Assembly (NCBI GenBank): GCA_021604865.1
Contig: BQJU01000003.1
Span: forward strand, 62,001-126,000
Length of the DNA stretch: 64,000 nucleotides
Direction: 5' to 3'
Source: Saprospiraceae bacterium
GTDB taxonomy: Bacteria > Bacteroidota > Bacteroidia > Chitinophagales > Saprospiraceae
The notes under the pieces were generated by a model. It searched no databases. It was not told where the DNA came from and saw only the letters and a list, made by a program, of their open reading frames with translations. This document shows positions 10,307-19,642 of this stretch, piece after piece; the stretch's first letter is position 1; every line of letters begins with the position of its first letter. The position numbers and the translations under genes are program-made.

Positions 10307-10402
10307 CATGAGGCCATTACCAGCCAAAATTTTTGCTAGAAAAAGCGGTGCCCGAAGAAGGGCGTCGACAAGAAATAAACGACCTGAACCATCATACTAA
10401 CT

Positions 10403-11191
10403 ATGCCAGAACTACCGGAAGTCAATACTTTTCAACGTTATTTTGAAGCCACCTCTCTACATCAAAAAATTAGAGAGGTTGAGGTTTATGATGAAAAAAT
10501 TATCCGCAATGTAAGTGGCCTTGATTTTATTGAACGGCTTGAGGGCCGAATATTTACAGGGACATCCAGGCGGGGAAAATATTTGTTTGTAAATCTGGAT
10601 AATGGACATCATGTGCAGTTGCACTTCGGCATGACCGGAGATATTAAATATTATTCCGAGCCGGAGGACCGGCCCCGGCATGAACGGTTTGTTTTTCATT
10701 TTGATAGCGGTTTCCGGCTGGGTTTTGATTGTCCCCGTAAGTTTGCCCGGATTTGTTATATTGAAAACCTGGAAGACTACCTTGCAGATATTGGTCTGGG
10801 GGAAGATGCTTTAATGATTTCCGAAGCCGAATTCCTTCAAAAAATGGAGGGCAAAAAAAACAACATCAAAGGTTTTCTGCTCAACCAAAAATACATTGCC
10901 GGTGTAGGCAATTTGTATGCTGATGAAATTTGTTACCAAACCCGTATCCATCCCGCTTCTTCTGTAAAAAACCTGAGTACCGCCCAATGCCACGATGTTT
11001 TTCAAAAGATGAGAGCTATCTTAACAAAAGCCATAGAACAAAGTGCTCATTACAAAGAATACCCCGAAAATTGGTTTTGGGCCTGGCGAAAAGAAGGGTT
11101 TACCCGGCCTGATGGTCTTGGCGTGGTGAAAAGCACAAAAATTGCTGGCCGGACTACCTATTATTGTGAAGGTTGGCAGGTGTTGTATTAA
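10403..11191 (+). CDS. Fpg/Nei family DNA glycosylase with a zinc-less finger
   Basis: A 262-residue base-excision DNA repair enzyme. The catalytic N-terminus PELPEV (Pro2 nucleophile, Glu3), the conserved Lys in SRRGKYLF, HFGMTGDI, the helix-two-turn-helix QKYIAGVGNLYADEI and the C-terminal Arg (AGRTTYYC) are all present. The usual four-Cys zinc finger is not: the first CxxC pair is replaced by RPDG and only one Cys of the second pair remains (CEGW). This is the zinc-less finger layout known from human NEIL1, plant FPG and mimivirus Nei1. It should still remove oxidised bases and cut the abasic site by beta/delta elimination. Whether it is closer to Fpg or Nei in substrate choice cannot be told. 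Confidence 0.88.
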   Translation: MPELPEVNTFQRYFEATSLHQKIREVEVYDEKIIRNVSGLDFIERLEGRIFTGTSRRGKYLFVNLDNGHHVQLHFGMTGDIKYYSEPEDRPRHERFVFHFDSGFRLGFDCPRKFARICYIENLEDYLADIGLGEDALMISEAEFLQKMEGKKNNIKGFLLNQKYIAGVGNLYADEICYQTRIHPASSVKNLSTAQCHDVFQKMRAILTKAIEQSAHYKEYPENWFWAWRKEGFTRPDGLGVVKSTKIAGRTTYYCEGWQVLY

Positions 11192-11192
11192 A

Positions 11193-11210
11193 CCTCCAAA
11201 CATGCACTAA
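11193..11210 (-). repeat. Copy 1 of a dispersed 18-bp intergenic motif
   Basis: On the minus strand the motif reads TTAGTGCATGTTTGGAGG. Close relatives lie at 12248-12265, 52316-52332 and 53831-53848, each at or near a gene end. An imperfect hairpin (11211-11230) follows directly, so this site may be part of a 3'-end element of the DNA glycosylase gene. Confidence 0.45.
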
Positions 11211-11361
11211 TTGCTCGATTTGTCGGGCAAGCGCGTTATAAAAATATTAAACTGTCTCCGTTTAGTCTTACAAAACATATTTTTTGAAGATATTTGCGTT
11301 ATATTGGTAATAATTGGTTTTTTTATTAAAATCCAATCTTTTTAGGCGACTAAAAGAAGCA

Positions 11362-12060
11362 ATGAAATACCTAGTGGGCATATCTTTCATTTTTTTATTG
11401 CTATCCTGCGAATCCGAGACGATCCGTAAGGAGTCTTTTGAAATGCATGGCATTGACGTGTCGCATTACCAATCCCGGATTAACTGGGATACTGTTGCTG
11501 CTCAAGAAATACATTTTGCATTTGTTAAGGCTTCTGAAGGTTATTATTACACGGACTCTTTGTACTGTGATAATTGGGAGCACATGCAGCGCGTAGGCAT
11601 CAAGCGGGGCGCATATCATTTTTACCGCCCGAGCATTTCCGCAGAAATTCAGGCTTCTAATTTTACCAATATGGTGGACTTAGAATTTGGCGATCTTCCA
11701 CCGGTGCTGGATGTAGAAGTACTGGACGGTGTATCAAAAATAAAGCTGATTACAGGTATCCGTGAATGGCTTTATGCTGTGGAAATCAAATATAGTATCA
11801 AACCGATTCTTTATACCAACCTCAAGTTTTATAACCGCTACCTAGCCGGACATTTTATAGATTATCCCATTTGGATTGCGCGTTATAATACCCGAGAACC
11901 ACGTCTGGCATGTGGCCGCGACTGGCAATTCTGGCAATACGGCAATCGGGGCCGCCTAAAAGGTATCGAGGGCCATGTAGATTTTAATGTATTCAACGGT
12001 AATGGTGCTCAATTGGAAGATCTTTGCCTTGCTCCAAAGGCTGCGTTGAGTTCCTGGTAA
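11362..12060 (+). CDS. GH25 lysozyme-like lipoprotein
   Basis: A 232-residue lipoprotein; the ATG at 11362 gives a lipoprotein signal (MKYLVGISFIFLLLSC, Cys as lipid anchor), while the longer frame from 11314 would spoil it. The mature part is a glycoside hydrolase family 25 domain: GIDVSHYQSRINW with the first catalytic Asp, FVKASEGYYYTD, GAYHFYRP, PPVLDVEVLDG with the acid pair, IWIARYN and the closing WQFWQYGNRGRLKGIEGHVDFNVF. These enzymes are beta-1,4-muramidases acting on peptidoglycan by retaining catalysis. Anchored in the outer or inner membrane, it may remodel the cell's own wall or attack other bacteria. Confidence 0.88.
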   Translation: MKYLVGISFIFLLLSCESETIRKESFEMHGIDVSHYQSRINWDTVAAQEIHFAFVKASEGYYYTDSLYCDNWEHMQRVGIKRGAYHFYRPSISAEIQASNFTNMVDLEFGDLPPVLDVEVLDGVSKIKLITGIREWLYAVEIKYSIKPILYTNLKFYNRYLAGHFIDYPIWIARYNTREPRLACGRDWQFWQYGNRGRLKGIEGHVDFNVFNGNGAQLEDLCLAPKAALSSW

Positions 12061-12247
12061 GCGCTTGTTTAGAGGTCGGATTTTGTAGCGAAAAGCGTCA
12101 ATTTCTTGATAAAACAAGGCTTTTTTTGAAGTTCCTCTCGGCTCAGCCCAGACGGACAAAAAAAGGAACAGCCTGTCCCGCCGAAGGGAAACCGCTAGGT
12201 CGGGAAAGTATCATCGAAAAAGGAATCCTTTGTAGCCAAAGAGTTGG
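12061..12247. other. Intergenic stretch between converging genes, possible repeat element
   Basis: About 190 bp separate the lysozyme gene from the converging HEAT-repeat gene. No gene is supported here. It holds a GGAACAGCCTGTCCC-type short inverted repeat (about 12166-12181) and is bordered by a copy of the dispersed 18-bp motif. It looks like non-coding repeat sequence, but copies elsewhere cannot be checked from this window. Confidence 0.3.
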
Positions 12248-12265
12248 CCTCCAAACATGCTCTAA
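12248..12265 (-). repeat. Copy 2 of the dispersed 18-bp motif, at a stop codon
   Basis: On the minus strand it reads TTAGAGCATGTTTGGAGG and includes the TAG stop of the HEAT-repeat gene. It differs from copy 1 at a single position. Confidence 0.5.
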
Positions 12266-12783
12266 CGTTTCCCCGGCTTTAATTTTTTCAATATTTTTCT
12301 TCCCCGGCTTTTGAAGCCTGCTGAGGCATGTTCCCATTGATCTTCAATAAGCAAGCACAACTCCGGTGCCAGGTCGGGCTCCTTTTTACAAAAATTCGCC
12401 AAGACCTGCATCGCAAAAACTTTAGTAGCAATAGCAGATTGTGGATCAGCCAGGAGGTCAAAACTGATCGTTGCCAATTTACCCATGTGCTCTTCCGGAA
12501 TATCAATTTCGGCCAGTGCTTTAAGGGTATTGCGCAATACGGCATTGTGTTTTGGGTGCTCCAGGTTGTCGATCAAGGGGCCCAGATGGGGTTGTAACAA
12601 CTCCGTATGTTGTAAGGCACATTCACTCAACACCCAGCCTGCTCGTTGTACCACCCGATACTCATCATACAAAAACAATTCAACCAAAGCATCAAATCTT
12701 TGCTGATTATTACCAATCCAATTGGTGATACGGGTTGTATTCGCTTTGCTGTGTTCGTTAAGAATAGCCGTTCGCAGATTCAT
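12262..12783 (-). CDS. HEAT-repeat protein
   Basis: A 173-residue all-helical cytoplasmic protein. Helix pairs such as FDALVELFLYDEYRVVQRAG, HLGPLIDNLEHPKHNAVLRN and TKVFAMQVLANFCKK follow the HEAT/armadillo pattern of two antiparallel helices with a conserved turn. The N-terminus (NLRTAILNEHSKANTTRITNWIG) is of a type seen in short Bacteroidota proteins that are annotated only as hypothetical. No catalytic residues are visible; such folds bind proteins or nucleic acids. It converges on the lysozyme gene and is followed upstream by a ~250 bp region leading to the cyclase gene. Confidence 0.7.
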   Translation of the reverse strand: MNLRTAILNEHSKANTTRITNWIGNNQQRFDALVELFLYDEYRVVQRAGWVLSECALQHTELLQPHLGPLIDNLEHPKHNAVLRNTLKALAEIDIPEEHMGKLATISFDLLADPQSAIATKVFAMQVLANFCKKEPDLAPELCLLIEDQWEHASAGFKSRGRKILKKLKPGKR

Positions 12784-13033
12784 CCTGGAAAATTAAGCCA
12801 TTTCAAAGAATCTTGCAGCGGTATTGCCTTTCATCTTTGAAAAAGTTTTCCACAAAATAAAAAATAAGGGGTTAGCGCCTATATTTTTAGTGCTTGGAAA
12901 CCCTTGAATTTGAAGGAGTAAGGCATCTTGGAGGCAATTATTCAGAAACTAATCCCCTACTGGGGCATTTACTATTTTTAAAATTCGTAATTTTTCACCC
13001 TTATTTAAGTTAAGAGAACGAGTCAAGTAGGTT

Positions 13034-16000
13034 GTGAAGAATTTAATTCCACATTTTATTCAGGAAAAATACAAAGAAGGGACAAAAAAGGGGCAATTTA
13101 AGGCGTATACCCTTTTTGTTGACCTTTCCGGTTTTACCCCCCTTACGGAGTCTCTCATGCGGGCAGGAAGCCGGGGTGCGGAGCAATTGTCTATTATCTT
13201 AAACGAAGTATTCGGGCCATTGGTTAGCCTGATGTATGCCCGGGGCGGGTTTATCCCTTATTTTGCTGGCGATGCCTTCACGGCCGTCATTCGCACTGAC
13301 GATACTGATATTGAGGTTGAGGATGTGATCTATACCGCATTGATGGCCCGGGAAATGTTTAGCCGTCGGGCATTCCGCTTTGGCAACTTTACCATTAGTG
13401 TCAAGTTTGGACTTTCTTATGGTTTGGTGGAATGGGGGATCGTTGGCAACAAAGATCAGCAATCCTTTTACTTCCGGGGTGCCGCCATTGACGACTGTGC
13501 AACCTGTCAGACTTATGCCAAGGGGCAGGAAATTGTAGTGGATAATCATATCCGGGAAAAACTGTTAAAAGAAGTATTTCCACTTGAATCCATCGGCAAC
13601 AATTGTTATAAGTTAGGCGAAGTAAAAAAGATCAAAGATCGGCCAATTACCCCGCAGGTATTGCCCCCTTTAAACAAGAATATCGTCAAACAATTTTTAC
13701 CAGAACCGGTAGTAGAATACAAAGGAGAAGGAGAGTTCCGTACTGTGATTGCTGTTTTTCTTGCTTTTGAAGGCATCAATTCACACACTCAGATGAACGA
13801 CTTTGCCACTGAAATCCTAGACAAAATCAATGACTTTTCAGGTTATTTTAAGGAAATTGATTTCGGAGATAAGGGCGCTGTTATGGTTTGTTTTTTTGGT
13901 GCTCCCGTTTCTTTTGAAAACAATATCGCCAGGGCACTTGAATTTGTTCTGGCACTAACGGATGTTTTGGCTCCTTTGCAAAAGTCTATTGGATTAAAAA
14001 TTAAAGGTGGCATTACTGTCGGCACCGCCTATACCGGGTATGTTGGGGGTGAAGAGCGTTGCCAGTATGCCTGTGTAGGTAACCGGGTGAACCTTGGTGC
14101 TCGCCTGATGACTTATGCCAATTGGGGCGAGGTGCTAGCGGATGAGGGCATTCAAAAATCCCGGTATTTCAAATTTTCCCATAAGGGGGATATCAAATAT
14201 AAGGGTATCAAAGGTAATGTACCAACCTTTAAACTATTGGGCCGTGACTTTGAAAATCGCCCTACTTTCCAGGGGTTATTGGTAGAACGAGATGACGAAA
14301 TCAATCGACTTTTGGCGTTTACCCAACCGATTTTCGAAAACAAATTTGCAGGTATTGCCTATATTTATGGTGAGGCTGGCGTAGGCAAAAGCAGACTAAC
14401 TTTTGAATTGAGAAAAAGTTTGTTGAGTAATCATAATCAGATACAATGGCACATTTGCCAGACCGACCAGATTCTGCGAAAACCTTTCAACTCTTTTGTT
14501 TATTTTTTAAAAAATTATTTTGGCCAGGCCTCTGGAAGTTCTTTTACCGATACAGAGGATCATTTCGAAATGCGTTTTCGATTATTGCAGGATGAATTGG
14601 AGGGTATTGATCATCCTTCAGTCGACCAGGTAAGTCGGGAACTAATCAGGACCAAATCTATCTTAAAGGCGCTGGTGGGCATTGTGACCCCTAATTCTCT
14701 GTGGGATCAACTTGATGCACGGGGGCGTTATCAAAATACAATGGCCGCAATCATCAATCTAATTATTGCGGAGAGTCTAACTTCACCGGTGATACTCGAG
14801 CTGGAAGATGTACATTGGATTGACGATAATTCAACTGAATTACTCATTGAATTTGCGCGTCAGATGAATCGTTTTCCCATTCTTCTGTTGATTACTTCCC
14901 GATATGATGATGAGGGCGCCAAACCGGTCATCATTCCCGAGCCCATCTTATCGTCCTACAATTTGCCTACCATGGAAATCAACCTGGCGGCACTGCAACC
15001 CGAAACCGTTCGTTCTTTTGCAGAAACGACACTGAAGGGCAAGATCAGCAATGAATTTTTTGACTTATTATTACGTACGACCAATAGCAACCCCTTTTAC
15101 CTGGAACAGGTATTGGAGTATTTTATGGAAAATAATTTGTTGGACAAAAATGATGGGCAATGGACTATCCAGGACCAAAATGTAAAATTGTCCAACTCCA
15201 TCAACGCAATCCTGACTGCCAGGATCGATCGGTTATCTACTTTGGTAAGAGAAACGGTCAAGGCTGCAGCGGTGATTGGCCGTGAATTCGAAATTCCCAT
15301 CTTGTCAGAGGTCATGAAAAACCAGGAGGAATTCCTCCGGGAAAATGGCAATAATGATACCGGTGCTCTACTCAAAGAACAGGTTAAATCAGCCGAACAA
15401 GGCCAGATCTGGCTGGCGATGAATGAGTTGCGCTATATTTTTCGCAACTCCCTACTTCGGGAAGCTGTATATGGCATGCAGTTGCGAACCCGGCTTCAAC
15501 AGTTGCACCAGATGATCGCCGAATCAATGGAGCGCGTTTACAAAGACACTATAGAGCAGCGATATTTTGACTTGGCTTTTCATTATGAACAGGCAGGGGT
15601 ATTTGATAAAACCTGTGAATATTTACGCAAAGCGGCTGATCATGCCCGCAAAAATTATCAAAATCAGCAAGCCCTTGATTATTACGAACGGCTGCTGAAA
15701 AAATTGGGCCGCCCTAATGATGCTGTCGATGAGATAAACACCTATTTGAAAAAAGGGAAGGTCCAGGAGCTAATTGGAAAATGGGAGGAATGTGAAGAGA
15801 CGTTTGACAGAGCGCTACAATTGGCTAAAAAATCCAGAGATGTTCTGATGTTAGGGAAAACCAACAACAGCATGGGGCATTTGTTGATGCTAAAGGGCGA
15901 ATACTCGCGTGCGATGAGTTTTCTTCAGGCAGCTGCCGGATTGTTTGAATCGGTGGAAGATGAAATGGGTATTGCCAGGGTGTCGGGTGATATTGGCAAT

Positions 16001-17068
16001 TTGTATTTCCGCCAAGGTAAATATGACGAGGCGAAAAGTTATTTTGAGAAGAGCATAGATCTGGGATATACCCGAAGTGGTGCGGTTGACAGTGCCCAGA
16101 TAGTCGCCAATTTGGGACTCACCCACATGAATCAGGGCAATTACGATGAAGGTATTCAGGTGCAGAAGGTTCAGTTGGACATCGCCAAACTGCGCAATGA
16201 CAAACAAGGCATGGCTACCCTGTATACTAATATTGGTATCGTTTATTTCGAAAAAGGGGATTATGATGCTGCTCTAGAAAGTTATCAGAAAGGGTTAGCC
16301 TTGAGTGAAGAATTGGGCAATAAACTACTCAAATCTATTGCTATCGGTTGTATCGGTAGTGTTTACGAACGAAAGGGCAATTACGAGCAGGCCATGAAGC
16401 ACTTTAAGGAAGATTTGGAGCTTTGTGAAGAGTTGGGTGATAAACAAGGTACGGCCATTGCACTTGGGCTGATTGGCGAACTATTGAGTATTGAGGGCAA
16501 ATTTTTCAAAGCCATCGAATACCTGCAAAAGAACCTGATGCTTTGTGAGGAATTGGGCTACCAGAAAGGCATTGCCAAGGCAGTAAATACATTAGGAGAT
16601 ATCTTTTTTTTCACCCAACAATACGAACGGTCCCTAGAATATTACAATCGCGCAATCGATGTGACCCGCAAAATCAACAACCGACTGGTTCTCGGCTTTA
16701 GCCTGGTAGAAAAAGGAACCGTATTATTGTCGATGGAGCAAATTCAGGAGGCTAAAGAGGTCAGTGTGGAGGCCGTTAAAATTGCTGAGGAGTTAGGCAA
16801 TCCTGATTTGATCTTCGAAGCACACCTGCTGGTAGGAAAAATTCAGGTAGCAGAAGGGGAAAAAGATAGAACCGAAACCGAGTTGTTGGCGTTGCTGGAG
16901 ACTTCTCTGACTTCTGATCAGGAAGCCGCCGTGTATTTTGAGCTTTTCCACAATAACCCTGACAAAAAAGAATACCAGGTACAGGCGATGGCCCTGTATC
17001 GCATTTTATATGAAGAAACACCGCGTTTCAGCTATAAAGATAAAATCCAGGAACTGGAGAAAAGTTGA
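13034..17068 (+). CDS. Tandem class III cyclase + P-loop ATPase + TPR protein (soluble adenylyl cyclase-like)
   Basis: A 1344-residue protein, GTG start fixed by an in-frame TAG two codons upstream. Cyclase domain 1 (about 20-200) keeps both metal-binding Asp residues (Asp30 in FVDLSGFT and Asp80 in FAGDAF) but lacks the transition-state Asn/Arg. Cyclase domain 2 (about 235-410) has lost the first Asp (VFLAFEGI) but keeps Asn353 and Arg357 (GNRVNLGARL). The two could therefore build one composite catalytic site. Then follow a P-loop ATPase with Walker A GEAGVGKS (446-453) and Walker B ILELEDVHWID (587-597), and about ten TPRs to the end (NIGIVYFEKGDYDAALESYQ type). This is the layout of animal soluble adenylyl cyclase. 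It probably makes cAMP under control of the ATPase/TPR part; being pure regulator or guanylyl cyclase is not excluded. Confidence 0.88.
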   Translation: MKNLIPHFIQEKYKEGTKKGQFKAYTLFVDLSGFTPLTESLMRAGSRGAEQLSIILNEVFGPLVSLMYARGGFIPYFAGDAFTAVIRTDDTDIEVEDVIYTALMAREMFSRRAFRFGNFTISVKFGLSYGLVEWGIVGNKDQQSFYFRGAAIDDCATCQTYAKGQEIVVDNHIREKLLKEVFPLESIGNNCYKLGEVKKIKDRPITPQVLPPLNKNIVKQFLPEPVVEYKGEGEFRTVIAVFLAFEGINSHTQMNDFATEILDKINDFSGYFKEIDFGDKGAVMVCFFGAPVSFENNIARALEFVLALTDVLAPLQKSIGLKIKGGITVGTAYTGYVGGEERCQYACVGNRVNLGARLMTYANWGEVLADEGIQKSRYFKFSHKGDIKYKGIKGNVPTFKLLGRDFENRPTFQGLLVERDDEINRLLAFTQPIFENKFAGIAYIYGEAGVGKSRLTFELRKSLLSNHNQIQWHICQTDQILRKPFNSFVYFLKNYFGQASGSSFTDTEDHFEMRFRLLQDELEGIDHPSVDQVSRELIRTKSILKALVGIVTPNSLWDQLDARGRYQNTMAAIINLIIAESLTSPVILELEDVHWIDDNSTELLIEFARQMNRFPILLLITSRYDDEGAKPVIIPEPILSSYNLPTMEINLAALQPETVRSFAETTLKGKISNEFFDLLLRTTNSNPFYLEQVLEYFMENNLLDKNDGQWTIQDQNVKLSNSINAILTARIDRLSTLVRETVKAAAVIGREFEIPILSEVMKNQEEFLRENGNNDTGALLKEQVKSAEQGQIWLAMNELRYIFRNSLLREAVYGMQLRTRLQQLHQMIAESMERVYKDTIEQRYFDLAFHYEQAGVFDKTCEYLRKAADHARKNYQNQQALDYYERLLKKLGRPNDAVDEINTYLKKGKVQELIGKWEECEETFDRALQLAKKSRDVLMLGKTNNSMGHLLMLKGEYSRAMSFLQAAAGLFESVEDEMGIARVSGDIGNLYFRQGKYDEAKSYFEKSIDLGYTRSGAVDSAQIVANLGLTHMNQGNYDEGIQVQKVQLDIAKLRNDKQGMATLYTNIGIVYFEKGDYDAALESYQKGLALSEELGNKLLKSIAIGCIGSVYERKGNYEQAMKHFKEDLELCEELGDKQGTAIALGLIGELLSIEGKFFKAIEYLQKNLMLCEELGYQKGIAKAVNTLGDIFFFTQQYERSLEYYNRAIDVTRKINNRLVLGFSLVEKGTVLLSMEQIQEAKEVSVEAVKIAEELGNPDLIFEAHLLVGKIQVAEGEKDRTETELLALLETSLTSDQEAAVYFELFHNNPDKKEYQVQAMALYRILYEETPRFSYKDKIQELEKS

Positions 17069-17400
17069 CTGTATAAAAATTAGATTTCTGCGCATAATTT
17101 TCTGACTGACTAACCTTACCTCTTGCCAGGATTTCACGCCTGTGCACTTATTTAACATTAATTAAAAAACAAAAAATTTCTTACATGAAAGTGTGATTTT
17201 AATGTATATAATAATTGTTAATAATAATTAGTTTTCTCTTTGGATAAACCGAAAATTAATTACTATTTTTAGCATATATTATTTGTATAATAGATATGTT
17301 CTAGTTTTCAGAATTGAGCTGTTAGGAAGAGGCAGTAAGGTGGAAAAATTTCACTTTAGAGCATATTTCCTGTGCGACAACTCCAAGATAGGAATACCTA
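17069..17400 (+). promoter_or_regulatory. AT-rich upstream region of the peptide-exporter operon
   Basis: About 330 bp, very A/T rich between 17160 and 17300, with no supportable gene on either strand. It must hold the promoter for the C39 exporter/HlyD/methyltransferase operon. I could not find a clean match to the Bacteroidota -7 box TAnnTTTG; the closest (TATTATTTG near 17276) has one base too many. Confidence 0.4.
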
Positions 17401-19620
17401 ATGTTTAAGGCAAAAAAATTCCCTTTTTACCGACAACATGACCAGTATGATTGCGGCCCTACATGCCTTCGAATGCTGATCAAATACTACGGCAAAAGTT
17501 ATGATATCGAACGGCTCCGCAATGTGTGTAACATCACGATGGAAGGCGTCTCTGCAAGAGGGATTATTGAAGGTGCGGAGGCGTTAGGCCTTCAGGCATT
17601 ACCGGCAGTAATTGATTACCAAACCTTAAGTGAGCAAGCCCCTCTGCCCTGTATCACCTATTGGAAAGCACGACATTTTCTGATCGTGTATAAGATTAAA
17701 AAAAACAAGGTGTATGTAGCCGACCCGTCTTATGGTCTGATAACATTTTCTAAAGAGGACTTCATACAGCGTTGGCAAAACAGGAAGGATGACCGGACCG
17801 ATGACAAAGGAATCGTTATCTTATTTGAGCCCACTCCCGAATTCTATAAAAATGAAGACGATGAAGAGTCCAACAAGGGGTTAAGCGTCATATTCGGATA
17901 TCTGGGTAAAGACCGGCGCTACCTGGTTCAAATTGTCCTCGGCTTATTGGCCGGTACCATTATACAATTTGCTTTTCCTTTTTTGACTCAAGCTATTGTC
18001 GACCAAGGTATTGCCACCCGTGATGTCAGTTTGATTGCTATGATTCTTGTAGCACAGATCACCCTCTATTTAAGTAGCTCCCTATTCTCTTTGATACAAG
18101 GGTGGTTGTTGCTATTTGTTGGCTCAAAAGCGAGCATCCTAATCTCGACAGATTATCTCCGGAAGTTGCTCAGAAAGTCTGTTTCTTTTTTTGATTCCAA
18201 GACGTCCGGTGATATTCTCCAGCGCATCAACGATTCCAGCCGCGTAGAACGGCTCATTACCTCGGCCCCAACCACCATCTTTTCTTATTTCAATGCCTGT
18301 GTTTTCCTGCTGGTATTATTATATTATGACCTCACCATCTTTTTAGTTTTTTTGGGTGGTGCCTCGCTGTATATCCTTTGGATACAATTCTTCATGAAAA
18401 AAAGAGAAGAATTGGATTTCAAACGTTTTTCAGAAAATGCCAGCACCAATACCTCTTTGATCCAAATCGTAAATGGCATACAGGAGGTAAAGGTCAACAA
18501 TTCCGAATTGCGTCGGATTTGGGGCTGGGAAGAAGCGCGTACGCGGCTGTACAAAAACTCCATTTCCAACCTTAAGCTGGCTCAGATTCAAACCATTGGT
18601 GCCAATTCGATCAATGAACTAAAGAATATTACCATCACCTTTTTAGCGGCCACCGGGGTGGTTCGGGGCGATATTACCCTGGGTATGATGCTAGCCATCC
18701 AGTATATGGTTGGACAGATCAATGTACCCTTAAGCGGTATGATCCAGTTTTTTCGGCAGGTTCAGGATGCACGCCTCAGCCTGGAGCGGTATACAGATAT
18801 CGACTTTCTTACTGATGAAGAAAAGCTGATGAATAGAAAAGATCTAATCCAGCCGCCCCTTGAACCCAGTGATATTGTCTTGGAAAATCTTTCCTTCCGT
18901 TATGGGGGGCATAAAAGCCCGATGGTACTTAAAAACATCAACCTGTCGATCCCCAAGGGCAAAGTCACCGCGATTGTGGGGATGAGTGGCGGTGGTAAAA
19001 CAACACTGCTCAAACTTCTGCTGAAGTTATACCTCCCTACAGAGGGAACTATCCGGATTGGCAACGTGAATATGAATGCTATCGATACCCGTACCTGGCG
19101 ACAGCAGATTGGTTCTGTCATGCAAAATGGATACATCTTTACCGATACCGTGGCCCGTAATATCACCGAGTCAAAAAGTTTTGGCAACTACGATGAAAAG
19201 CGTATTCTTGAAGCAGTAAAAGTGGCTAATATCCACGAATTTATTGAATCTCATCCAGCAGGGTATAATGCTCGTATAGGCCCGCCAGGTGCTAGCGGCC
19301 GTAGCCTGAGTGGAGGTGAAGCACAGCGCATTCTTTTGGCCCGTGCCATTTATAAAGACCCCAAATACATTTTCCTCGATGAGGCTACCTCAGCACTGGA
19401 TGCCAATAATGAAATGGAGATCATGAACAACCTGGCTACATTTTTTAAGGGTAAAACCGTGATCATCATTGCACACCGACTTAGTACCGTTCGTGACGCT
19501 GACCAAATTATTGTATTGAAAAATGGAGAGGCAGTAGAAGTGGGCAATCACCAGGAATTATTGGGATTAAATGGTCATTATTATACATTAATTAAAAATC
19601 AGCTTGAAGTTGGAAAATGA
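17401..19620 (+). CDS. C39-peptidase ABC exporter (PCAT), double-glycine leader type
   Basis: A 739-residue inner-membrane transporter that cuts and exports peptides. The N-terminal C39 peptidase is complete: Cys18 in DCGPTC, His92 in ARHFLIVY and Asp108 in VADPSYG. About five to six membrane helices follow (170-460), then an ABC ATPase with Walker A GMSGGGKTT, signature LSGGEAQR and Walker B FLDEATSALD. Such proteins remove leaders after a Gly-Gly motif while exporting bacteriocins, microcins and other RiPPs. A peptide with exactly such a leader is encoded 4 kb away at 23623-23799. The gene heads a tight operon with the HlyD adaptor and a methyltransferase. Confidence 0.93.
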   Translation: MFKAKKFPFYRQHDQYDCGPTCLRMLIKYYGKSYDIERLRNVCNITMEGVSARGIIEGAEALGLQALPAVIDYQTLSEQAPLPCITYWKARHFLIVYKIKKNKVYVADPSYGLITFSKEDFIQRWQNRKDDRTDDKGIVILFEPTPEFYKNEDDEESNKGLSVIFGYLGKDRRYLVQIVLGLLAGTIIQFAFPFLTQAIVDQGIATRDVSLIAMILVAQITLYLSSSLFSLIQGWLLLFVGSKASILISTDYLRKLLRKSVSFFDSKTSGDILQRINDSSRVERLITSAPTTIFSYFNACVFLLVLLYYDLTIFLVFLGGASLYILWIQFFMKKREELDFKRFSENASTNTSLIQIVNGIQEVKVNNSELRRIWGWEEARTRLYKNSISNLKLAQIQTIGANSINELKNITITFLAATGVVRGDITLGMMLAIQYMVGQINVPLSGMIQFFRQVQDARLSLERYTDIDFLTDEEKLMNRKDLIQPPLEPSDIVLENLSFRYGGHKSPMVLKNINLSIPKGKVTAIVGMSGGGKTTLLKLLLKLYLPTEGTIRIGNVNMNAIDTRTWRQQIGSVMQNGYIFTDTVARNITESKSFGNYDEKRILEAVKVANIHEFIESHPAGYNARIGPPGASGRSLSGGEAQRILLARAIYKDPKYIFLDEATSALDANNEMEIMNNLATFFKGKTVIIIAHRLSTVRDADQIIVLKNGEAVEVGNHQELLGLNGHYYTLIKNQLEVGK

Positions 19621-19642
19621 GCAATCAAAGGTTTGGGATATC

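Noticed and set aside
17401-19620. Taking the C39 exporter as part of a bacteriocin locus with standard lanthipeptide enzymes
   Set aside because: No LanB/LanC/LanM, radical SAM or YcaO gene is present in the neighbourhood, so a conventional class was not assigned.
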